NCBI GenBank assembly: GCA_900155495.1
Contig: FTLJ01001269.1
Coordinates: 1 to 14,105, forward strand
Direction: 5' to 3'
Length of the DNA: 14,105 bases
Source: Porogramme epimiltina
Taxonomy: Eukaryota > Basidiomycota > Agaricomycetes > Polyporales > Polyporaceae
The notes below the pieces were generated by a model, which saw nothing but the letters and a program-made list of their open reading frames with translations, searched no databases and was not told the origin of the DNA. The position numbers and the translations under genes are program-made. This document shows, in pieces, positions 7,360-14,105 of this stretch. Position 1 is the first letter of the stretch. Every line of letters starts with the position of its first letter.

Positions 7360-10300
7360 ACCAGTCCAGCCACCGGGAGCGCAAACTCGCACAAACAGAT
7401 CCACAACATCACTGTAGGCCACACCAACGGTATCCATCAATGTCGGATACGCTATTGTGGCTGTGAGAATGCCTCGGACCACGCCACGCAGCTCCTTCGT
7501 GCCCGAATATGGCCACACACGCTCACCTCTCCTCAAACCGCATTCACGCTTGGTATTCTCAAGCTCTGGCATCATCTGTGGCTCAACACGAAGATATCCA
7601 CGCTACACTTCCTGCGCACGATGCAGCGGCTCTCGGATAACACCAACCCGAACGACATCAAGGTGAGTAATACTCGAGCTGATGGAGGCGGATCACTAAT
7701 CCTATCATCTTAGTATCCTCATCAAGAGTTCCGTAACGTCTCGCGGCTGTTTGCGCATCTCACAATGATGAAGCGCGCTAGACGCTTCCATCAGCTCGAT
7801 GTACCTGGGCGCGACCGTCAGGATCTCACCGTTCCGTGCCTAACCTGCCCAGTGCCCGAGTTCAACATCCCTGCGACCTGGAGAGATACTCCACCAAACA
7901 TGAGGTGCGCCACTCGGTTTGTGTCTTGGGGTGTAGAAAGCGAAACTAACCAGGCGGCAGGTACATTTACCGCATTGTCTTTGGGATGGATGGCAACCAC
8001 AGCCTCAACAAGAAGACCAAACGCGAAGACCGAGACGACGCCAGCCTCGGTCAAGGCGAGGGTTTCTTTGTCGATCACAACCAAATCGCCGAGACATTGA
8101 AGGAGATATATGCGAACGACGACGACATTGTGGTTAGTGACTGCTATGCTCGCGCCACTCGTTGGGTGACCACATGTTCTTATAGACTCATACCTGCAGC
8201 GGCTTCAAGGTCGAGCGTGCGCAACGCACCGGGAAGTTCCGCTGGGTAGACGTCAGTGGAATCGCTGCTGCTACCTGTCGCCACGTGTTCTTCTGGTCGG
8301 GCGCTGTCATCAACCTTATCTCGGGTGAACGGTGAGTGGCGTGGTGCTTCATAGCTTAAACCAGTATGCTAATGTCTCCCCGGTAGCTATCCGCTCCTAT
8401 ATATCATACTCGCACACATTCTCGAGCGGACGAAACAGCTCGAGGAGCGTGCGTGCTCATACGACGTCTTCTGTATCTACATACGCAACATCGTCGCACG
8501 TTTCAAGAAGCGGTTCCCCCACCTGGTTTCGCTCGTGGAGGAACTCCTCTGCTGTATTCCCACCTTCCACGCGCATGCGCATCGCGATATTTGCCAGATC
8601 GTGTATGGTTTCACCTATGCCGATGGCTTTGGACACCATCATGGAGAGTTCGTGGAAACTCCATGGGCGGACCTCAACCTCGCTGGGCCTGTCACGCGAG
8701 AGATGTCTCACGGCGCACGAGAAGACAGCATCAATGATTAAATGAACTATTGGAACCGCCGGAAGATAGAGGAGCTACGTAAGTCATTGGAATGTTGTTT
8801 GCCGTGCGAAGACTGATGATTGTCGGTAGTGAACCAACTGCAATCGGATCTAAGCAAAGCGCGTGCCGCTCAAGAGACCACTACGATGCACCTGGGACGC
8901 GTTACTGCGCTCGCTGGTGCCGAGAAGACGCGGCGCTGGGCCAATATGGGCGTTCATTCAAGCGCACCGACGCCTGTCAACTTCCAGACGAAGGAAGATC
9001 GCTTCAAGGACAGTGTGTATGTCCAGGACGAGTCTCAGTGTGAGTGTTATGTGTTATGACCGCGCGATGGATCACGCTCTCATCGTGCTATGATAGTGCC
9101 ATCATCCGAAGAAGCGTTTCGCGAATTGGTACAGAAGTACGAAGAAGAAGCAAGTGCAAACACCAAGATACGCAGGGGCGCCACGCTGTTCATTCAAAAC
9201 GGTGTCGACCTCGACCTCGAACAGTACGTCCTAACGCGCCGCGCCCCATCATTCTTAAGGCTGACAATTCACCTATGCAGACTGAACCTTCGTCAGCGCC
9301 AGGCATTGGCGAACACTGGTCGAGCACCCCGGGACGACGACCCCGTACCTCTGGCCTCTGCTACGCTGGCTTGGAAGCGCCGTGTTCAGGAATGGCGAGA
9401 AGTCCAGAAGTCATACGTCCCCCTACTTGCAGCTCATGTCGACAGCGACTATGTGGGGGTACCGGAAGAAGCAGATACCGAGCCGGTAGACGACGACCTA
9501 GACAAAGTCGCCGTGACTGAAGAACCAGAAGCGGGGGAAGAAGCTCCTGCGGACGCGGCTCCTAGCGCAAGCTCCACGGACGTTGCGGGAGCAGCCGAGA
9601 CCGAGGGACGCACGGTGACCGTCAAGAGCCGAATGGGGTCTGGAAGCCTTCCGGTTGCTGACGGTCCCGAGGTCCTGGGACTTCCTTCCGATTGCGGCAG
9701 CGCCGAACTCGACGTACTGGGGATGCGACAGCACGCAAGGCTAGAGCTTCCTATACGTATCGCACGCGCTTTCAAGCTCCTGAAGGGCACGCGTGAAGCC
9801 GTCAAGCACATGAAAGTGTACCTTCAAGATAAGGCGAAAGAGCGTCGGTCCCAAGCTCAGAACACACGTGCGCAGACTCAGGTCAACAAGGCCCGCGATT
9901 TTGCGCGCCGTGTCGCTCAGCAATTCAACCACAACTACAACTCGATCGTCCGCTTGCGTAGACTCCTCGACCTGCAGCCGGAAAAGGATTCAATGGAAGC
10001 TCGATTGCGGTGGATCCGTACTTCAGATCTCTTCGCCTCGAACCTCACTCAACCCCGTGCACATGGCGAGCGAGCGCGAACGGCATGGATCTGGGGTGTG
10101 TTCGAACTGCCCTCGCCGACGCGCCAACTCCCAGACCGCAAGGGTAAGGCCAAGGCGACTGATGACGTCAACGAACAGGCATCGGACGCCACCAACGTCA
10201 CGTGGGAGGAGAACGGTAAGACATCGAATTACTCGGTACAGTGACCACTTGCTAAAGGCTTCCCTAGTGGAATGCTGCCAGTGGCATCGCGCCTGTAAGG

Positions 10301-10692
10301 CCAAGATGCAGGCTGATGCCGCAACCAACACTGCATCCGCCGACTTCCGACACACGCGAGATGGCGCAGGCTGCATGTCTCGCTGCTGGGCGGCGGCTGC
10401 CCAGGGCCGCGACGTCTCCCCAGGGGCACGGGCATACGCGTATCAGCAAGCCGCAATGTACACCAGGATAATGAAAGAGTGTCAAAAGACGTACGATATA
10501 ACCCGTGCAGAGGGCACAGATGGCGAAGCGCTAGATCATAGCATGGTCAGCTGTCCGACTTCTCTCGTGTGTTTCCATCCGCTAACCTAGTAGACGTCTA
10601 CTACGTTGCAGTCCTTACGGGTGTGTCTAGCCAAGATTGTCCCTGACGTGAAGCCCTACGAAGAGCTACTCACGTTGCTGAAGATGGACTGA
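7360..10692 (+). pseudogene. KDZ (Kyakuja-Dileera-Zisupton) transposase, ten recognisable exons, one in-frame stop, 5' end unclear
   Basis: Exons 7360-7662, 7714-7904, 7961-8132, 8186-8331, 8387-8778, 8830-9039, 9097-9223, 9281-10215, 10268-10545 and 10612-10692 join in frame across introns of 51-66 nt. Family marks along the roughly 944 codons: HTNGIHQCRIRYCGC and PQTAFTLGILKLWHHL (residues 1-80), VPCLTCPVPEFNIPATW, then the RNase H-fold core with FGMDGNHSL (Asp175), TCRHVFF, ISGERYP, SYDVFC (Asp297), FHAHAHRDICQI, HHGEFVETPW (Glu358) and TREMSHGAREDSIND, followed by NYWNRRKIEEL. The C-terminal half has an acidic insert near 9450-9600 and the usual WIWG and QWHRACKAKMQ. A TAA at 8739-8741 interrupts the frame after IND, past the catalytic core; everything after it is intact. 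The N-terminal cysteine cluster is not found. The family call is firm; activity is doubtful. Confidence 0.88.
8739..8741 (+). other. In-frame TAA within the transposase
   Basis: This TAA lies between IND and MNYWNRRK in exon 8387-8778. Both sides belong to one continuous conserved block of the KDZ family and no splice sites flank it, so it is a nonsense change rather than a gene end. CAA to TAA is one possible origin. The protein would be cut after the catalytic residues and lack the whole C-terminal half. Confidence 0.75.
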
Positions 10693-10739
10693 ACTGGACC
10701 TGGTATGTTCAACGTTGTTAGCCGTTGTTGATTCGAGTT
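10693..10739. other. Start of transposase 3' flank
   Basis: Short non-coding stretch between the transposase stop and the AT-rich right subterminal zone. No terminator signal is recognised. Confidence 0.3.
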
Positions 10740-11312
10740 AGTGCTAATGGCGAGATCATCACGGTAAACAATAGTGTTATTACTCGTGTTTATCCCTGAT
10801 GGTTATCAATGTGAGTGACGGTCGCTAACGATGTTAATCATGACATAACTTATTATCACGTCTCCTTGCAGCAATTATAGATAATCACGCTCCCTGTGGC
10901 CGTTCGAGGCCCATGTGTAGTTACCTCATCCGAATGACCCCCGCACGCGTACTATCGCCCCCTCTCGCGCCGTCACCGTCTGCCCTCGCGCCCTTATGCA
11001 CGCTGGTATCGGCCTCACACAAACGAGCTCGCCCGCACAGACATTATTACCACGTCATCTATGTATGATTATGAAAATTACCCGTTCCCTCACCATAGTC
11101 GCTCCCTAATCTCGGGTAATCACACTGGCTTGTTGCCCTCGTCGTTACTGTGATCTATATTTCGACTCTCATAATTATCGTAATTATCGTAATCTTCAAG
11201 TTGTCATACTAGTGTAGTTCAGAAGTAATTGTCTACTCCACTTATTCACTATGGAATCACCGGCGGGCAGCCCGCACCTTCCCATGTCGCATAGACTGCG
11301 AGAATGGGCGTC
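10740..11312. repeat. Right subterminal zone with TTATCGTG-like motifs
   Basis: No gene is supported here. AT-rich blocks carry the same words as the left subterminal zone: TTATTATCACG near 10850, GATAATCACG near 10880, a tandem ATTATCGTA at 11171-11194 and GATTATGAAAATTA near 11067. GTGTAGTTCAGA at 11212-11223 is identical, in the same orientation, to 4063-4074 on the left. A GC-rich interval at about 10900-11040 interrupts the pattern. Confidence 0.6.
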
Positions 11313-11357
11313 ATAATCACGATAATCATCGAGTCATACCAACTAGTAGGTATTATT
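11313..11357 (-). repeat. Right terminal inverted repeat
   Basis: The reverse complement of this segment matches 3736-3780. The 19 bases at 11313-11331 are the exact complement of 3762-3780, and the outer part shares AATACC, CTAGTT and GTA in order. Between this repeat and the GAGTCCC at 11370 are about 12 AT-rich bases, against about 2 on the left. Confidence 0.85.
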
Positions 11358-11369
11358 ATTAAGAAATTT

Positions 11370-11376
11370 GAGTCCC
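11370..11376. repeat. Right copy of 7-bp direct repeat GAGTCCC (candidate target site duplication)
   Basis: Identical to 3727-3733. It falls about 20 bp inside the putative ORF2 start (minus strand ATG at 11394-11396), so removing the element and one copy would leave the LINE ORF1/ORF2 junction continuous with the endonuclease domain. Confidence 0.55.
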
Positions 11377-11392
11377 CTGGGGGCGGGCGCAG

Positions 11393-11700
11393 TCATTTCT
11401 CGGCCACCGCGCTGCGCGCGCGGGGGGCGAGAGACGGTGCTGGGCGGAATGAGGAGTCATAGTAGCAGGAGCCGTTATCAAAACGGGCTGCGAGCTTGGA
11501 TTGCTCCAGTGCCTTGTGCGGGCACTTGTTGTCGAAGGACTTGTGTGGGGCCACCACAGTTGGCGCAGTGCGCCTTGATATGCTTACAGTGGAGGGCCTC
11601 CGAGCACTTAGGGCGGCTGGGGCATCCGCAATCTCGCAGCGCGTGTGCACCGAACAGTCATCAGGAAAAATCCCTTTACACGGTGTGCATGGCCGAATGT
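11393..11700 (-). pseudogene. LINE ORF1 C-terminal remnant with CCHC zinc knuckles
   Basis: Minus-strand frames encode a cysteine-rich region read across two frames. One (about 11640-11548) gives CGCPSRPKCSEALHCKH and HCANCGGP; the other (from about 11548) gives HKSFDNKCPHKALEQS and ends AVAEK at the TGA at 11393-11395. Together C-x2-C-GGPH-x6-C matches the terminal zinc knuckle of LINE ORF1 proteins, nucleic-acid-binding partners of ORF2. At least two frameshifts (near 11635 and 11548) show decay. The stop overlaps an ATG at 11394-11396 as ATGA, a usual ORF1/ORF2 junction. It shares the strand of the ORF2 remnant at 1-3733 and is probably the other half of the same copy. The N-terminal part of ORF1 is not recognised. 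Confidence 0.7.
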
Positions 11701-11736
11701 GACGGAATATGACATGTACGTGACATCCTTGGTCGA

Positions 11737-11785
11737 ATACAAACCCTTTGTAGTCGTTTGTTATCGGCATATAAAAGGTTTGTAT
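11737..11785. repeat. Inverted repeat with 9-bp arms
   Basis: ATACAAACC at 11737-11745 is the exact complement of GGTTTGTAT at 11777-11785, with 31 bases between. Arms continue with partial matching inward. It could be a hairpin or the end of a small unrecognised element; it lies just beyond the ORF1 remnant. Confidence 0.4.
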
Positions 11786-11869
11786 GTGGAGCCCGTGACA
11801 TTAGATAATGTACGATATTTTCCTGGGGCGGGACATTCGGCCATGCGCGCCGTGTTAGCTTTGGCGAAC

Positions 11870-12036
11870 TTTACGCTGCAAAGCGCTGAAAGCGCTCAAA
11901 GTGCCAAAGGGGCCATGGGAAGGTTGCCATGGCCTCCGAAATTTAAAGTTGGCGCAAAGGGCTCAAAGTGGCCTGGAGCACTTTTGCAGAACTGTGGTTC
12001 TCTTTCCACAGCTCTCAAAGTTCTCAAAGTGTACCC
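11870..12036. repeat. Dispersed CTCAAAGT repeats with a perfect palindrome
   Basis: CTCAAAGT or a close variant recurs at about 11895, 11960, 12016 and 12024, often followed by G and a GCC- or TACC-type word. In the middle, GGCCATGG at 11911-11918 and CCATGGCC at 11927-11934 form an 8-bp hairpin with an 8-nt loop. No coding potential is convincing. Origin unknown. Confidence 0.5.
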
Positions 12037-12420
12037 CTTTTATGGTAGGAATGTCTATAGAAGCGGCAGCAGAAAGTCGACAACCTGTAGGTAGACGACA
12101 AGGACCTCAGTACAGCGCGCTCGGAGTACGAGTGCAAGATTGAGGGGCAGCGTAACAAGAGTCCTCAGGTATAAGTGAGCGACGATGGCACGACGGGGGA
12201 CCGGGGGACGGAACACCGGAGTAAGGTGCGAGATACCAAGTAAGGGAATAGTCGTATCAACGCCACTATGACAAGAGACTTGGCAGGGGGCAGGAAAGGG
12301 AAAAACATAAGAGCGAGCAAAGACACATGTGTCTACAGCGAGCGGCATATGAATGGAACTGGTCAGCATGATATGGGGCAAGGAACGTGATTCCGAGATT
12401 CGAAAGGCGGAGAGAGAAAG
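12037..12420. other. Non-coding stretch without recognised features
   Basis: I see no gene, no clear repeat and no splice-supported exon here. Open frames on both strands are short and have no motif. Confidence 0.45.
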
Positions 12421-12477
12421 TCGGAATGTGAGCCAAAAACATCGGAATACTATGAGCCAAAACGTCGGAATACTAAG
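12421..12477. repeat. Short tandem repeat of about 21-23 bp
   Basis: TCGGAAT begins at 12421, 12442 and 12465. The first two copies continue through TGAGCCAAAA; the last two share TCGGAATACTA. Two and a half imperfect units are visible. Confidence 0.6.
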
Positions 12478-12922
12478 AAATCGCCCTATATGGAAATGTC
12501 ACCAGAATTTCGTGGCAGCGAAACACGGCGAGACATCTCGGAGATGCTGAACACCCCGAGAGGCGTTCCCCTTGCATGCTCCAACAATGTCTCCGGGTGC
12601 GTTGTCCAAAAACAGAAGAAAGATTTAAAGTTATGCATTAATACTATCTACTACAGCGGTTGATGTGACCATTTAACTACACACTCCTTGACGTCGACGC
12701 TGTATCCCTACGAAGACTTGCGCAAGACAATCTCATACACCGCATTGATGGGGCTTGCGCACATAGTGCCCCGCACATTGCGTGCGGCACGCGGACGTCA
12801 TGCCCGGGCCCAGAGGCGGTCAGGCGGCGTGCTGCACGAACGCGCCCCCTCCCTACGCTTACGCCCCTCATTCTTGCGTGCCCCGCCGCCCCGCGCTCCC
12901 TCTGCTTCACCTCCTCCGCTAT
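12478..12922. other. Region downstream of the eIF4G-like relic, no gene
   Basis: The minus-strand frame of the relic can be followed past its TGA for about 10 codons (IAEEVKQRERG, down to roughly 12890) and then loses similarity, so the relic is truncated there. Between 12478 and 12890 I see no further coding sequence. The palindrome CTTGCGCAAG occurs near 12718-12727. Confidence 0.4.
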
Positions 12923-14105
12923 TCACTTCCTCTTTACCTCCTCGGTCTCCATCCACACCTGGACTGTCTGCTGTGGAGGTGAGCGCGGGACGATAGGTGA
13001 AGAGACGGCGATGGGGTGCTTCTTGTACTGCTCGAGGTTGACCTCCTGGCCGGTCTCGTACTTGATCATGACACGCTTTGACGTGAAGGTGTTCGCATTC
13101 GAATTGAGGCCCAAAAGGCCACCTCCAGGAATAGTAGACGTCGCGGGGGTCGAGGGGGATGAGGGCTGAGGCTCATCACATGCATATGAGGCGACGGTGC
13201 TGTATGTGGCGGGTGGGCGTTAGGAAGCATCGTGTGGTAAGCGTGGTGCCGGATGTGTGCAGCGGCTGCTGTGGCACCCGCAGAGACATGGGTAGCGTTG
13301 ATATCGTACTCACAGACGTTCCGGGCGTCGGACGGTGTTGTGGCTGCATCCACGGCTGGTAAGCGTAATTGGGATCCATTTGTGGTGGCTTCCCGGGGTA
13401 ATACTGTGCGAATAAAATGTCAGCACAATGCTCTATGGAGACGACGGACGCGGGCGGGTTGTGAGACCCAAAAGCAAGGCATACCCATATGAAACGTGTA
13501 GCGCAGTGACGAAGACGGGAGAACAAAAACGAGCCCAGATATGTATTGAACGGGGAGAAGAACGGGGAGATATCCACGGCAAAACAACGTCCCCGAAAAA
13601 GAGACAACGGTAGGGAATGCGTCGGGCGCAGCAGGAACGCTATGGCAGACGTGAGACTCACCCAGGAACCCCACGGCCGCGGCACAGGAACTTGAGCACC
13701 GGGTGCCTTGTGAGGGCCTTCATGGGGCTGTCCTTCATGAGGCGGTTGGCCTTACGGAGGACTTGACATGGCGGGGGGCGGGACGGCTGAGAGTAGTCGG
13801 CCGGGAGCAGGAGGCCGCCCGTTCACGTTGCCGTTAGTCATTTGACGGGGGAAAGGGGGCAACCGGGGCACCCCTGGGCGTGGCCCGGGCATGCCGTTTG
13901 GTTGCGGCCGAAAAGCACTGTACGAAGGTCCCATCTACGAGGACAGTGGTGGAGCGTGTCATAGAGGAGGATGTGCGCAGGCGCTCTTGTTTGGGAAGAG
14001 GCCTTCGACGTCAAACTTGGGCGGGGGCTTGATGGTGGAAGGAGTCGAGGATGTCGAGGCCGTGGAGGAAGAGGGTGCGGCGGAAGACGAGCCAGAAGCG
14101 GAGGA
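12890..14105 (-). pseudogene. eIF4G-like N-terminal region, degraded and truncated, 5' end off the window
   Basis: The clearest part (13114-12923) reads GLNSNANTFTSKRVMIKYET, then GQEVNLEQYKKH, PIVPRSPPQ and METEEVKRK, stop, IAEEVKQRER. In basidiomycete eIF4G (scaffold of the cap-binding complex) this is the conserved stretch before the charged linker and MIF4G domain. Upstream exons fit: 14105-13662 (IKPPPKFDVEGLF, NGNVNGRPPAPG, PWGSW) and 13403-13314 (YYPGKPPQMDPNYAYQPWMQ), with GTGAGT donors at 13661 and 13313. In-frame stops lie at 13959-13961 (TGA), 13935-13937 (TAG), 13752-13754 (TAA) and 12923-12925 (TGA); the first two could fall in an unrecognised intron. A frame change is needed near 13160. 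The intron at 13404-13661 is much longer than others in the window. The MIF4G domain is absent. It is probably a partial gene copy. Confidence 0.62.

Larger units (their letters stand above)
3734..11369 (+). mobile_element. KDZ-family DNA transposon with terminal inverted repeats and cargo genes, inserted in the LINE
   Basis: The element is defined by imperfect inverted repeats at its two ends, by AT-rich subterminal zones of similar make-up just inside them, by a KDZ transposase gene near its right end, and by the LINE sequence it interrupts: ORF1 remnant to the right, ORF2 to the left, same strand. It is about 7.6 kb. Besides the transposase it holds a two-exon gene (4499-5462), a four-exon gene (6140-6733) and a short minus-strand ORF (4178-4406). 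KDZ elements in basidiomycetes are known to carry extra genes, including TET/JBP dioxygenases. I looked for a dioxygenase here and found none. The right end has about 11 bp more between TIR and repeat than the left, so the exact ends are uncertain. Confidence 0.72.

Noticed and set aside
7078..7575. Minus-strand open frame of about 165 codons
   Set aside because: It is antisense to the transposase exon with HTNGIHQCRIRYCGC, which matches the KDZ family on the plus strand.
9224..9280. Reading straight through the 57-nt interval as coding
   Set aside because: It has no stop, but it begins GTACGT, ends ATGCAG and interrupts conserved sequence, so an in-frame intron is more likely.
9868..10590. 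Second long plus-strand frame, Arg/Ser-rich
   Set aside because: It is the +1 shadow of the transposase C-terminal exons; the WIWG and QWHRACKAKMQ motifs are in the other frame.
3734..11369. Interpretation as a Helitron or an LTR element
   Set aside because: No Rep/helicase motifs, no long terminal direct repeats and no aspartic protease or integrase; inverted repeats and a KDZ transposase fit better.
11368..11712. Cysteine-rich plus-strand frame
   Set aside because: The cysteines do not form a known spacing, while the minus strand gives a proper C-x2-C-x3-H-x6-C knuckle.
12037..12660. Several short open frames on both strands
   Set aside because: All are under about 110 codons, without splice support, motif or coding-like composition.

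Overview
The window looks like a transposon-rich, accessory stretch of a filamentous basidiomycete genome, most likely an agaricomycete. The evidence is many very short introns (46-66 nt, GTRNGT donors), GC-rich coding sequence, a Kyakuja-Dileera-Zisupton (KDZ) type transposase, a degenerate fungal non-LTR retrotransposon, and a fragment resembling a fungal eIF4G. I see no bacterial, tRNA, rRNA or CRISPR features. All assignments are by eye from motifs; no database search was possible.

Layout. Positions 1-3733 (minus strand) hold the ORF2 of a LINE-type element: AP-endonuclease, reverse transcriptase, RNase H-like domain and a C-terminal zinc motif. It is broken by at least three frameshifts and one in-frame stop. 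Positions about 3734-11369 hold a second element of about 7.6 kb. It is bounded by imperfect terminal inverted repeats of about 45 bp (3736-3780 and 11313-11357), each followed inward by an AT-rich subterminal zone with scattered TTATCGTG-type motifs. Inside are a short basic minus-strand ORF (4178-4406), a two-exon gene for a disordered protein with a SUMO-interaction-like motif (4499-5462), a four-exon gene for a 150-residue protein resembling the HicA/YcfA fold (6140-6733), and a ten-exon KDZ transposase (7360-10692) carrying one in-frame TAA. Positions 11393 to about 11700 (minus strand) hold the C-terminal end of a LINE ORF1 with CCHC zinc knuckles. Positions 11700-12900 are non-coding sequence with short repeats. 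Positions 12923-14105 (minus strand) hold a degraded fragment resembling the N-terminal third of eIF4G; it continues past the right edge.

How the parts relate. The ORF1 remnant on the right and the ORF2 remnant on the left lie on the same strand and face the same way. The ORF1 stop overlaps an ATG in the ATGA arrangement common between LINE ORFs, and a 7-bp direct repeat GAGTCCC sits at both outer edges of the KDZ element. The simplest reading is that the KDZ element inserted a few codons into ORF2 of the LINE and split it in two. The two extra genes would then be cargo of the KDZ element. All the stops I find inside recognisable coding sequence (LINE, transposase, eIF4G relic) are of the kind made by one C-to-T change from CGA, CAG or CAA, which suggests RIP-like or methylation-driven decay.
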